A stretch of DNA of 64,000 nucleotides. It comes from Actinacidiphila bryophytorum (lineage in GTDB: Bacteria > Actinomycetota > Actinomycetes > Streptomycetales > Streptomycetaceae). Below, in pieces: positions 22,603 through 31,161 of this stretch. A program made the translations under genes and the position numbers. The notes below the pieces were generated by a model, which was not told the origin of the DNA, made no database searches, and saw only the letters and a list, made by a program, of their open reading frames with translations. How positions within the stretch are numbered: position 1 is the stretch's first letter; every line of letters starts with the position of its first letter. The stretch lies in assembly GCF_016916835.1 (NCBI RefSeq), contig NZ_JAFFIX010000002.1, forward strand, positions 1-64,000, in the 5' to 3' direction.

Positions 22603-24879
22603 GTGCACGCGAGCACGCGCATACCGACCGGTGACGGGCCGGTGACGGGGTCGGCGGTGACGTCCGTGGTGGTGCACTCCTCGGGTGCGGTCTGCACCAG
22701 GACCGCCCGCCTCGGCCTGCCGGCCGGCACCGCGGCCGTACGCGTCACGGGGCTGCCGCCCACCCTGCACGAGGACTCGCTGCGCGGCCGGGTCGTGTCC
22801 GGCCCCGAGGGGCTGCGGATCACCGACATCCGCGTCGAGTTCGGGGCGGCGCTGCGCCGCGGCGACGACCTGCCGCGGCTGCGGCTGGACCTGGAGGACG
22901 CCGAGGACCGGCAGTCGCGGCTGCGCGACCGCCGGGACCGGCTCACCGCGGAGGTCGCCGAGGTCGCCGCCCTGCGCGCGGAAGCGCCGCTCCCCCGCCG
23001 CGGCGACCCGCCCCGCTGGGCGCCGGTCGAGTCGATCCTGGCCCTCGCCGGCTTCGTGGACTCCCGCCTGTCGGTCCTGCACCGCCGCCTGCGCGCGGTC
23101 GAGGACGAACTGGCCGAAGCCGACCACGCCGCCGACGTCCTGCACCACCGCCTGACCGAGGCGTCCACGGCCACCTCCGCGGCGCGTACGGCCCCGTCCG
23201 CGACGGCCCTGGTGACCTTCGCCCACGGGCCGGACGCCGCCCGCCCGGACGCGGAATCGAGCGAGCCCGGCCCGGCCGGCGGGGGACCCGCCGACTCGGT
23301 GTCGGCACCCGGCGGCAGCACACCCGGCCCGCAGCCGCCCGGTGGCGCGGACGCGAAACAGGCGGACGGGACCGACTGGACCGGCGGCAGCACACCCGGC
23401 ACTCCGGCGCCGCAGCCGTTCGGACCGCGGGCGCCGCAGGCATCCGGCAGCGCGGACGCAGGGCAAAGCGTCGCCGTCGAGCTTGAGTTGGAGTACCACG
23501 TGCCCGGGGCCACCTGGGCGCCGGTGTACCAGTTGCGGCTGGACGGGCGCAGCGGCGCCGGGACGCTCGTGCTGCGGGCGTGTGTGGCCCAGAGGGTCGG
23601 GGAGGACTGGAGCGGGGTGCGGCTCGGGCTGTCCACCGCCGACCTGCTGCGCCGGGCCGACCTGCCCGAGCTGCGGTCGCTGCGGATCGGGCGTCGCCAG
23701 GAGGAGCCCGCCCACCTCAGCTGGCGCGAGCCCCCGGCCGGGCTGGACGACCTCTTCGCCGGGTACGACGCCGCCGCCGTGGCCGCGCCCGTGACCCGCG
23801 GCCCGGACGTACCGCTGCCGGTGTCGGCTTCCGCGCCCGTACCGCCGCCGATGCCCGCGGCCGTCGGCGGCTACGGTGCCGCCCCCGCGGCCCCCGCGGC
23901 GCCCCGCCCCCGGGCGGCCATGGCGCGGGCCGGGCTGGCCGCCGCGGCCCCCGGCGGCCCCGCCCTGGAGAGCGACGCCTTCGCCGGCGGCCCCGCCGCC
24001 CAGCCGTCCCCCTTCGCGCCGGCCGAACCCCCCTCCCCCGGCGCCGACTTGCTGGACTACGCCCGGCTGACCCTCGCCGGCCCCGACGCGCCCGTCGGCC
24101 GCGGCACCCTGCGGCCCGCGCCCAGGGCCGCGCACCCGGCCGCCGCGGAGTACCAGCGGCGGGCCGCCGCGGTGGCAGGTCTGGCGCGGCCTGCGCACGC
24201 CGTGGACGTGCGCGCCTCCGCCGGGTCCTTCGACTACCGCTTCGACACCGCGGCCCCCGTGGACGTCGCGGCGGACGGCCGCTGGCACACCGTCCCGGTC
24301 AACGAGGTGCCGGTGAGCACCGAGTTCGAGTACGTGTGCGTGCCCGCCGTGGACCCGGCGGTCTTCGGCACCGTCCTGGTCACCAACGACTCGGCGCACG
24401 CCCTGCTGGCCGGCCCGGTGGACGTCATGGTGGACGGCGACTTCGTCCTGACCGCCCCGCTGCCGACGCTGGCCCCCGGCCAGCGGCAGGCCGTCGGGGT
24501 GGGCGTCGCCGAGAGCGTGAAGGTCGCCCGGCGGGCGCACATGCGCGAGTCGACGGCGGGCCTGCGCGGCGGCACGACCGTGCTCGACCACACCGTCGAG
24601 ATCGACGTCGCCAACCGCCTGCCGTACCCGGTCGTGGTGCAGGTGCGCGAGCGCGTACCCGTGTCCGCTGACAAGGACGTCCGCATCGAGGAGCACAAGG
24701 CGAGCCCGCCGTGGACCCCGGCGGAGCGCCCGGTCGACGGGCAGGAGGACGACTACGTGCGCGGGGTGCGCAGTTGGCGCGTGGCGCTGGAGGCGGGCGG
24801 CACCGCCACCCTCAACGGGGGTTACGGGATACGGCTGCCCGCGGGCAAGGCCGTCGTCGGCGGCAACAGGAGGAACTGA
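22603..24879 (+). CDS. DUF4139/DUF4140-type protein A (mucoidy-inhibitor-like)
   Basis: A 758-residue protein. The N-terminal DUF4140-like part (about 15-110) is followed by a coiled-coil stretch (about 85-200), a Pro/Gly/Ala-rich insertion (about 210-285), and a DUF4139-like domain opening with LELEYHVPGATWAPVYQLRLDG-type strands and containing the diagnostic EDWSGVRLGLSTA. It ends in beta-rich sequence typical of the family. A second low-complexity segment lies at about 400-480. It is followed two bases later by a paralogue. Function in the family is poorly defined; secretion is not predicted here. Confidence 0.8.
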   Translation: MHASTRIPTGDGPVTGSAVTSVVVHSSGAVCTRTARLGLPAGTAAVRVTGLPPTLHEDSLRGRVVSGPEGLRITDIRVEFGAALRRGDDLPRLRLDLEDAEDRQSRLRDRRDRLTAEVAEVAALRAEAPLPRRGDPPRWAPVESILALAGFVDSRLSVLHRRLRAVEDELAEADHAADVLHHRLTEASTATSAARTAPSATALVTFAHGPDAARPDAESSEPGPAGGGPADSVSAPGGSTPGPQPPGGADAKQADGTDWTGGSTPGTPAPQPFGPRAPQASGSADAGQSVAVELELEYHVPGATWAPVYQLRLDGRSGAGTLVLRACVAQRVGEDWSGVRLGLSTADLLRRADLPELRSLRIGRRQEEPAHLSWREPPAGLDDLFAGYDAAAVAAPVTRGPDVPLPVSASAPVPPPMPAAVGGYGAAPAAPAAPRPRAAMARAGLAAAAPGGPALESDAFAGGPAAQPSPFAPAEPPSPGADLLDYARLTLAGPDAPVGRGTLRPAPRAAHPAAAEYQRRAAAVAGLARPAHAVDVRASAGSFDYRFDTAAPVDVAADGRWHTVPVNEVPVSTEFEYVCVPAVDPAVFGTVLVTNDSAHALLAGPVDVMVDGDFVLTAPLPTLAPGQRQAVGVGVAESVKVARRAHMRESTAGLRGGTTVLDHTVEIDVANRLPYPVVVQVRERVPVSADKDVRIEEHKASPPWTPAERPVDGQEDDYVRGVRSWRVALEAGGTATLNGGYGIRLPAGKAVVGGNRRN

Positions 24880-24881
24880 CC

Positions 24882-26525
24882 GTGGACGACGCCCTGCACG
24901 GCAAGGACGACGACGCCGCACCCGACGACGCCGCACCCGACGACGGCCTGCCCGAGGTCACCGCGCTGCCCATCACCGCGGTGACCTGCATGGAGGACCG
25001 CGCCCAGGTCGAGCGCAATGGCACCGTCGCGCTCACCGCGGGTGTCACGCGGCTGCGGGTCGGCCCGGTCTCCCCGCTGACCGCGGACCGCTCGCTGCGC
25101 GCCGACGCCGCGGCGGGCAGCGGCGCCAGGGTGGTCGACGCGCGGGTCGTCCGCACGTACACGCCCGTGCCGCCTGGCGACCCCGGGCGGGACGCCTCCG
25201 GGCTGCGCCGCGAAGTGCACGAACTGGAAGTGGAGTTGGCCGACGCGCAGCTGCTGCGGCAACGGCTGGAGAGCGCCCTCGAAGTCATCGGGCAGGCCAG
25301 GACCGATCTGCACCGCGACATCGTGCAGGGCGCGGGCGGCGGCGACGCGGACCCCGAGCGGTGGGCCGACCGGCTGGACCGGGTCGAGCAGGAGGCCGAG
25401 CCGCGCATCGGCGAACTGCACGGACTGCGGCGCCGGTTGCACGACATCACCGAGGAACTGGCCGAGGCGCGGGAGGCGCTGCTCGCCGTCGAGACCGAGC
25501 CGCAGCAACTCACCGCGTACCTCGACCTGGTGGTGGAGGCGGAACGGGACGGGGCGGCGGAGCTGCGGGTGACCGCGCTGGTGCCGTGCGCGCTGTGGCG
25601 GCCCGCCTACCGGGCGACGCTCGCCGCCGACCGGCAGTCGGTGCGGGTGGAGACCGACGCCTTCGTATGGCAGCAGACCGGCGAGGACTGGACGGGCGTG
25701 CGGCTGACGCTTTCCACCGCCCGCCCGACGCTCGCGGCGAGCCCGCCGGTGCTGCGCGAGGACGTGCTGACGCTGCGGGAGCGCTCGGCCGAGGAGCGGC
25801 GCACGGTCGAGGTGAACCTGCGCGAGGAGGAGATCCGTACGGTCGGCGGCGCCTCGCCCGCGTCGGCGGCCGCGCTGCCCGGGCTGCACGACGGCGGCGA
25901 CGTCCGCGTCCTGGCGGCACCGCACCCGGTCACCGTGCCGTCCGACCACCGCCCGCACCGGGTGCACCTGACGTCCTTCACCGCGCCCTGCACGGTCGAG
26001 AACTCCGCCGCCCCCGAGCTGTCGCCGCTGGTCGTGACCACCGCCAGGCTCGCCAACACCTCGGGCCACGTGCTGCTGGCCGGGCCGGTCGACCTGGTGC
26101 GCGGCAGCGGCTTCGTGGGCCGCGGCACCCTGGAATTCGCGAGCGCGGGCGAGGAGTTCGAGGTCGCCTTCGGCAGCGAGGACACCTTCCGGGTGGTCCG
26201 CCACACCGAGGAGAGCCGCGACACCACGGGCCTGGCGGCGATCAACCAGCGAACCGTGCTGACCCGCAGGGTCCGGCTGTTCGTCTCCCGCCTCGACGCC
26301 CGCGCCGACGCCCCCGAGCGGGAGATCACCGTACGCGAACGCGTCCCGGTCTCCGAGGTGTCGGCGGTCGAGGTCGACCTGCGCCCCGCGGAATGCGAAC
26401 CGCAGCCCGACTCCTTCGACGCGGAGGGCATCGCCCGCTACACCCTCCGCCTCGCCCCGGGCGAACACCGCGAGATAGCCCTGACGTACGACATCACGGC
26501 GTCCAGCTCGGTGACGGGCCTGTAG
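24882..26525 (+). CDS. DUF4139/DUF4140-type protein B
   Basis: A 547-residue paralogue of the preceding protein, without the long low-complexity insertions. After an acidic head it shows the DUF4140-like beta segment (about 25-90), a coiled coil (about 100-200) and the DUF4139 core with GEDWTGVRLTLSTARP and the closing LRLAPGEHREIALTYDI. GTG 24882 is preceded by AGGAGG located inside the end of gene A, so the pair is transcribed and translated together. The two proteins may form a hetero-oligomer; that is inference. Confidence 0.82.
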   Translation: MDDALHGKDDDAAPDDAAPDDGLPEVTALPITAVTCMEDRAQVERNGTVALTAGVTRLRVGPVSPLTADRSLRADAAAGSGARVVDARVVRTYTPVPPGDPGRDASGLRREVHELEVELADAQLLRQRLESALEVIGQARTDLHRDIVQGAGGGDADPERWADRLDRVEQEAEPRIGELHGLRRRLHDITEELAEAREALLAVETEPQQLTAYLDLVVEAERDGAAELRVTALVPCALWRPAYRATLAADRQSVRVETDAFVWQQTGEDWTGVRLTLSTARPTLAASPPVLREDVLTLRERSAEERRTVEVNLREEEIRTVGGASPASAAALPGLHDGGDVRVLAAPHPVTVPSDHRPHRVHLTSFTAPCTVENSAAPELSPLVVTTARLANTSGHVLLAGPVDLVRGSGFVGRGTLEFASAGEEFEVAFGSEDTFRVVRHTEESRDTTGLAAINQRTVLTRRVRLFVSRLDARADAPEREITVRERVPVSEVSAVEVDLRPAECEPQPDSFDAEGIARYTLRLAPGEHREIALTYDITASSSVTGL

Positions 26526-26534
26526 GCCCCCGGC

Positions 26535-26552
26535 CCACCCGGCCTCGGGTGG
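26535..26552. terminator. Short hairpin between convergent genes
   Basis: CCACCCG (26535-26541) pairs with CGGGTGG (26546-26552) around a 4-nt loop, ten bases after the DUF4139 gene and upstream of the convergent ArsR gene's end. The rest of the 208-bp gap is GC-rich and shows no gene. Confidence 0.45.
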
Positions 26553-26733
26553 CGCCCCCGCCGAACCGCCCCCGCGGGCGGGAGGCGTCCGGCAGCCCTG
26601 CCCCGGGGTGCCCCGGACCGTCTCGCGGCTCGACGCGGCGTCCAGGCCGGGGGTGCCCGGCACGGCTCAACGCGGTCCGCCCCGGTAGCCCGACGGGGGG
26701 CGTCCCGGCCTCGCTCGTACGCGGGCGCGTGCG

Positions 26734-27126
26734 TCAGCCCCGCCCGTCGTCGCCTTCCGCCGCGTCGGCGGCCTCCGCGGCTTCCGCCGCCTCCGCCAGC
26801 CGCTTGATCGTGGCCAGGCGGCGGTCCCAGTCGGCGGCCAGGGCGACCATCCAGCGGGCGGTGGCGTCCAGGGCCGCGGGGCGGACCTCGTAGCGGACCT
26901 CGCGGCCGACGCGGTGGCCGCTCACCAGGCCCGCCGCGTCCAGCACCGCGAGGTGCTTGACGACCGCCTGCCGGGTGACGGGCAGCCGCTCGGCCAGGGC
27001 GGTGGCCGAGACCTCGCCCCGCGCGGCGAGCAGGTCGAGCAGTTTGCGGCGCGTGGGATCGGCGAGTGCCGCGAGCACGCCGTCGACGGCCGCGGCCCCG
27101 CTGTCGGTGCCGGCTTCTCCGGTCAC
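26734..27126 (-). CDS. ArsR-family transcriptional regulator
   Basis: A 130-residue protein with a winged helix-turn-helix: LADPTRRKLLDLLAA, then TALAERLPVTRQAVVKHLAVLDAAGLV and the wing GREVRYEV. There are no cysteine metal ligands in the usual places. The C-terminus is a simple Ala/Glu-rich tail. Start GTG 27126 overlaps the stop of the SRPBCC gene (GTGA). ArsR-SRPBCC pairs are common in actinomycetes and are usually self-regulated. Confidence 0.9.
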   Translation of the reverse strand: MTGEAGTDSGAAAVDGVLAALADPTRRKLLDLLAARGEVSATALAERLPVTRQAVVKHLAVLDAAGLVSGHRVGREVRYEVRPAALDATARWMVALAADWDRRLATIKRLAEAAEAAEAADAAEGDDGRG

Positions 27127-27572
27127 CCGGCCTGCTCTTCCGCGCGCTGCTTCAGCGCGTCGACGACCTGTGCCCAGCCACCGGTGTTGTCCCGGTGGGC
27201 GCCCGCGCGCAGCTCCTCGGAGCCGTTCAGCGCCGCGAACCCGCTCTCGACGACGCGCAGCCGGGTCCTTCGGTCGCCCTCCGCGGTGAGGGTGAACTCC
27301 ACCAGCGTGCTGTTCCGCTCGTCGGGCTCCTGCCCGGAGAAGGCACTGGCCCAGCGGTAGGCGAGGTACGTCGGCGGGTCGACCTTCTCGACCCGGACCG
27401 GGAACACGCCGTACTCGGAGTGCTTGGCCACCACCAGTTCGCCCTCCCGGGCCACCGTTCCTGAGACGCTTCCCGCGTCGGCGGCCCAAAAGCCGGGCTC
27501 GGCCACCAGCGACCATACCCTCTCCACCGACGCCTCGATCAGGGTCTCCCGCTCGATGCGGTCCTCAGCCAT
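27123..27572 (-). CDS. SRPBCC (AHSA1-like) protein
   Basis: A 149-residue START/SRPBCC-fold protein: the N-terminal ETLIEASVERVWSLV, the central YLAYRWASAFSG and ending GGWAQVVDALKQRAEE are typical of the Aha1/START-like group that binds hydrophobic ligands. It is the first gene of a two-gene operon with ArsR. The ligand is unknown. Confidence 0.88.
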   Translation of the reverse strand: MAEDRIERETLIEASVERVWSLVAEPGFWAADAGSVSGTVAREGELVVAKHSEYGVFPVRVEKVDPPTYLAYRWASAFSGQEPDERNSTLVEFTLTAEGDRRTRLRVVESGFAALNGSEELRAGAHRDNTGGWAQVVDALKQRAEEQAG

Positions 27573-27641
27573 GGCTCGCTCCTTCGTCCGTCGTCCGTCG
27601 CCCGTCCGTCACATCCGCGGACCTCGTTCAGCCGCAACTCC

Positions 27642-27684
27642 AGCGTTGCACACCCCGTGCCGTCGTGCAACCTCCTGGTTGCAC
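27642..27684 (-). promoter_or_regulatory. Promoter and GTTGCAC repeats upstream of SRPBCC-ArsR
   Basis: The heptamer GTTGCAC occurs three times: at 27645-27651, in reverse at 27665-27671, and at 27678-27684. On the minus strand TTGCAC (27670-27665) is followed after 17 nt by AACGCT (27647-27642), a plausible -35/-10 pair, so the repeats straddle the promoter as an ArsR operator would. The 409-bp gap to the SsuD gene otherwise shows no gene. Confidence 0.5.
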
Positions 27685-27981
27685 CATCACCCGGTCGGGC
27701 GCCCGGGGCCTCGTCGCCAGGGCGCCCCGCCTCGATTACCGACGGGCGCGTGCATCAGGGAATGAGGCTGGTCTGCCGCCTCCACGTCGACCTCCTCCGG
27801 TCGGCCAGCGCACCGTGTCCGTAGGGCCGTCGCAGCCGTAGCACGGCCGACGGCCGCTCGTCGCCGAGGAATTACCCGGCGACAGCCCCGCCCGCGTCCT
27901 CCGACGCCTACGCGACACCTCTTCCCACACCTTTCCAGGGCGGCGGTCCGCCCTGCCCTGCCGCACATACGGAGTCCTGGC

Positions 27982-29046
27982 ATGAGCCACGAGTTCCTCT
28001 GGTACATCCCCAACACCGCCGAGCCCGGCCACCGCGGCGACGACACGACGACCGGCTGGGGCACACTCGACTTCTCCACGGAACTGGCCCGCGCCGCCGA
28101 GGCGCACGGCTGGGGCGGCGCCCTGCTCGGGACCGGCTGGGGGCGGCCCGACACCTTCACCGTGGCGACCGCGCCGGCCGCCCGCACCACCACCTTCAAA
28201 CCGCTGGTCGCGATACGCCCCGGCTACTGGCAGCCCGCGCACTTCGCCAGCACCGCCGCGACCCTGGACCGACTCAGCCGGGGCAGGCTGCTGATCAACA
28301 TCATCAGCGGCCCGGACAACCCGGCGGCATACGGCGACGGCGAGGCCGACCCGGCACGCCGCTACGACCGCACGCACGAATTCCTGCGGCTCGTACGGCG
28401 GTTGTGGACCGAGGAGGACGTCACCTTCCGCGACTTCTTCTCCGTCGAGGGCTCGACGGTCAGCCCGCGGCCGTACGTGGCCGAGCAGGGCCGCACCCCG
28501 CGGCTCTACTTCGGCGGCGCCTCCGCCGCGGCGGAACACGTATCGGCCGCCGAGGCCGACGTCCAGCTCTTCTGGGGCGAACCGCTCGACGGGGTCGCGG
28601 AACGCATCGACCGGCTGCGGGAGTCGAGCACGTCGCTCGGGCGCGAACACGCGCCGCTGGAGTACGGCCTGCGGATCACCACGCTCGTGCGCGACACCAC
28701 CGAGGAGGCCTGGCGGGACGCGGAGGCGAAGGTCGCCGCGATGGCGGACCGGGCCGACTCCGACATCACCCGCAACTGGCGCAAGGCGGTGGGCCAGCAG
28801 CGGCTGCACGACCTCGCCGAACGCGGCGAGGTGCTCGACACGTGCCTGTACACCACACCCGGCATGGTCGGCGGAGGAGGCGCCGGCACCACATGGCTCG
28901 TCGGCTCACCCGACGACGTGGCGGAGGCGCTGCACGCGTACGCGAAGCTCGGCATCACGCACTTCGTGCTGTCCGACACCCCCTACCGGCAGGAGGTCGC
29001 CAGGATCGGCGACCAGCTGCCGAACCGGTTGACGTCACCGGTTTGA
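27982..29046 (+). CDS. ssuD: LLM-class flavin-dependent alkanesulfonate monooxygenase-like (SsuD)
   Basis: A 354-residue TIM-barrel monooxygenase of the bacterial luciferase family. SsuD-like signatures are FLWYIPNTAE at the start, PLVAIRPGYWQPAHFA, RLLINIISGPDNP and the substrate-loop region with GRTPRLYFGGASAAAEHV. The family uses FMNH2 and O2 to release sulfite from alkanesulfonates. The reductase (SsuE) and SsuABC transporter are not nearby, so the precise substrate is uncertain. ATG 27982 follows a GGAG site. Confidence 0.88.
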   Translation: MSHEFLWYIPNTAEPGHRGDDTTTGWGTLDFSTELARAAEAHGWGGALLGTGWGRPDTFTVATAPAARTTTFKPLVAIRPGYWQPAHFASTAATLDRLSRGRLLINIISGPDNPAAYGDGEADPARRYDRTHEFLRLVRRLWTEEDVTFRDFFSVEGSTVSPRPYVAEQGRTPRLYFGGASAAAEHVSAAEADVQLFWGEPLDGVAERIDRLRESSTSLGREHAPLEYGLRITTLVRDTTEEAWRDAEAKVAAMADRADSDITRNWRKAVGQQRLHDLAERGEVLDTCLYTTPGMVGGGGAGTTWLVGSPDDVAEALHAYAKLGITHFVLSDTPYRQEVARIGDQLPNRLTSPV

Positions 29047-29124
29047 CAGGTGACGCGATCGGTGGCACCGTCATGCGTGCAGGGCGCGCGAGCGCACGGC
29101 ACGGCAGGAAGCGGAGGGGCGACG

Positions 29125-29316
29125 ATGGAGAGCACCGGCACCAGGGACAGCGCCGCGGCGGCGGCACGGCACGCACGGTTCGGCAGCCTGCCCGAGCGGA
29201 TCAGGTACGAGGACATGGTCCAGGAGCAGCGCTCCACGCCCGTGACCGGCGACGCGTACGACCCCGAGCGCTCCTTCGTCTCCTGGTCCTGCGTGGCCCT
29301 CGACCTGGGCCTGTGA
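29125..29316 (+). CDS. Small protein of 63 residues, unknown
   Basis: A strong GGAGGGG ribosome site precedes ATG 29125. The predicted 63-residue peptide is polar, with a central LPERIRYEDMVQEQ and an uncharged tail ending SWSCVALDLGL that includes its single cysteine. No membrane segment or signal peptide is seen. It follows the SsuD gene by 78 bp and is followed by a strong hairpin. The conserved-looking leader and hydrophobic tail could suggest a modified peptide, but no maturase lies beside it. Confidence 0.6.
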   Translation: MESTGTRDSAAAAARHARFGSLPERIRYEDMVQEQRSTPVTGDAYDPERSFVSWSCVALDLGL

Positions 29317-29350
29317 CCCGCGTGCCGGGTCGAGGCCCGGCCCTCAACCC

Positions 29351-29389
29351 GGCGCCGGGGGACGGAACTTCTTCCGCTCCCCCGGCGCC
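29351..29389 (+). terminator. Strong stem-loop after the 63-residue ORF
   Basis: GGCGCCGGGGGA (29351-29362) and TCCCCCGGCGCC (29378-29389) form a 12-bp perfect stem, and the loop itself contains CGGAA/TTCCG. It lies 35 nt after the small ORF and about 70 nt before the next gene. Confidence 0.65.
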
Positions 29390-29458
29390 GGGCGCTATGC
29401 TCGCGCCGATGACGAACCGATCTCACCGCAGATTGGGGGACCCGTCCGCGCAAGGTGA

Positions 29459-30739
29459 GTGCTGATGCCCACCGAGACCGCGCACGAGGATTCCCGGCTT
29501 TCCCTGTGGCTGCGCGTGCGGAAGTACGCCGTGCCGGCCCCCATGATCGAGACCGCGACCGCCCGCCGCCAGGCCGGCGACTGGGCCGGCGCATGCGCCG
29601 CCGCCGGTCTCGACGTCGATCTCAGCCCGCGCTCCGTCGCACGCACCCACGGCCGGGAGCTGGCCGCGCGCGTACGGGCAGACCTGCGGCGGCTCGCTCC
29701 CGACCTGCTGCGCTGGCACATGCCGAGAGTCGGCCCCGACGGGGTGCTCAGACCCGGCCTCACCATCCCGCTGGCCAGGTACGACACCGCCGACGGCCCA
29801 CCCGTGCACCTCGTCGCCAGGACACCCCCCGCCTGGGCGGACGGCGGGCAGCGCATCAGCCTCGCGCTGTGGGACGGCACCTGGGCGGGACCCGGCGCCC
29901 GACACCCGCACCGCCACCCCCACCGGCGCTTCCGCCTCGACCTGCACCGGCACCTGTGGGACGCGGAACGGTCCGCCGAACTGCGCACCCGCTCCGGTGC
30001 GGACGGGCTGGGCTGCGCGGCCGACCGCTGGGCGGAGGAAGCGGCGCTCGTCCTGCGCGACGAGGGGCGCACCGCCGGTGCGGTCGCCGTACGCCTCGGC
30101 GCCCGGCGCCGGCTCGTCCTGCACGTCGGCGGCGACAGCCCGCCGCCACCGCCTGTCCTGCCCCTGCTGCCGGACGCCGCCACCTGGGCGCTGCCCGACC
30201 GCGAACTCCTGCGGGCCGGGCTCATCGGGCCGGGCGCGCTGCACCCGCTGGTCGCCGCGGCACTCGTCCCCGGGTACGAGGCGGGCACCCGTCCGCCGCC
30301 ACCGGACCCGGTGGAGCAGCTGCGGCTCGTGGACTGCCGGGGCGCCCGGCACCGCATCGCCCTGGTCGACGGCGTCCTCGCCCCCCTCGACCACGGCCCC
30401 GCGGAACTCCACCGCGAATCGCTGCTCACCGCGCTGGGTGGTACGCCGCTGCCGTGCCTGCGGGCGATCGACACCGCCCACCGGCGGCCCGACTGCCTGC
30501 CCGAGGTACGCGGCCGCCTCGACCACGGCGACACCGCCGCGGCTGTCGCCCTCGTCGAGGCCCTCCTCGGCCCGGGCGCGTCCCTGCGCGACGGCGAACT
30601 TGCCACCGCCCTCCGCTCGGCATCCACCCGCCGCACAGCCCACGCGCTCTACCGCGCCAACCTCCCCCCTCCGGGGCGCGCCCTCCCGACCCGCCCCGGG
30701 CTACGAAGCGGTGCCTCTTCGGCGGGGCCGAGCACATAG
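29459..30739 (+). CDS. Unknown protein upstream of MoxR/vWA genes
   Basis: A 426-residue Arg/Pro/Ala-rich protein without a recognised domain. Residues about 45-100 contain helical segments, and later parts carry LLPDAATWALPDRELLRAGLIGPGALHPLV-like text of the type found next to Streptomyces MoxR genes. GTG 29459 and ATG 29465 are both possible starts. The TAG stop falls at the first bases of a 95-bp direct repeat, so the last residues may have been set by repeat insertion. Colocation with MoxR and the vWA protein on the same strand suggests a functional link, though 420 bp separate them. Confidence 0.65.
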   Translation: MLMPTETAHEDSRLSLWLRVRKYAVPAPMIETATARRQAGDWAGACAAAGLDVDLSPRSVARTHGRELAARVRADLRRLAPDLLRWHMPRVGPDGVLRPGLTIPLARYDTADGPPVHLVARTPPAWADGGQRISLALWDGTWAGPGARHPHRHPHRRFRLDLHRHLWDAERSAELRTRSGADGLGCAADRWAEEAALVLRDEGRTAGAVAVRLGARRRLVLHVGGDSPPPPPVLPLLPDAATWALPDRELLRAGLIGPGALHPLVAAALVPGYEAGTRPPPPDPVEQLRLVDCRGARHRIALVDGVLAPLDHGPAELHRESLLTALGGTPLPCLRAIDTAHRRPDCLPEVRGRLDHGDTAAAVALVEALLGPGASLRDGELATALRSASTRRTAHALYRANLPPPGRALPTRPGLRSGASSAGPST

Positions 30740-30832
30740 GGGCGCGGGGAACTGCGCGACCAGCCACCACCGGGCGCGCGGGCCGCCACCGACCCGAAGG
30801 GGCTGCCCGGTCCGCCCCGGACCACCGGCCGG
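30738..30832. repeat. 95-bp direct repeat, copy 1
   Basis: By eye this is identical over 95 bp to 30966-31060. It starts with 'aggggcgcggggaactgcgc', the common intergenic unit also seen at 4191-4310. It overlaps the stop codon of the preceding gene. Confidence 0.85.
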
Positions 30833-30965
30833 CGGGTGGCTGAGCGCGCCCACGCGGCGCCGGCCGCAGATCAGATGCAGCCCCGCGCCCCTGGGGGTTG
30901 CCCTCGCAGGCAGCGGCGGCCCCCGCCGGGGTGAGGCGGTACCGCTGCGGACGGCGGCGCTCTTG

Positions 30966-31060
30966 AGGGGCGCGGGGAACTGCGCGACCAGCCACCACCG
31001 GGCGCGCGGGCCGCCACCGACCCGAAGGGGCTGCCCGGTCCGCCCCGGACCACCGGCCGG
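30966..31060. repeat. 95-bp direct repeat, copy 2
   Basis: Perfect second copy, 228 bp downstream. The 422-bp region 30740-31161 between the unknown gene and MoxR holds these two copies, a related unit near 30878 in the other orientation, and no convincing gene. Confidence 0.85.
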
Positions 31061-31161
31061 TTGGGGGCGCCCCCAGTGGCTCGGCGCAGACGAAAACGCT
31101 CGGCATCAACCAGTGAGCCGCCTGACGCAGGCGGGTCGGTACACACAGAAGGTGAGGTCAT

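Noticed and set aside
29125-29316. 63-residue ORF as a lanthipeptide or lasso precursor
   Set aside because: No synthetase, cyclase or protease is adjacent and the tail has a single Cys; kept only as an unknown small protein.
30738-31060. Direct repeats as a CRISPR array
   Set aside because: Only two copies, 95 bp long, 133 bp apart, without regular spacers or cas genes.
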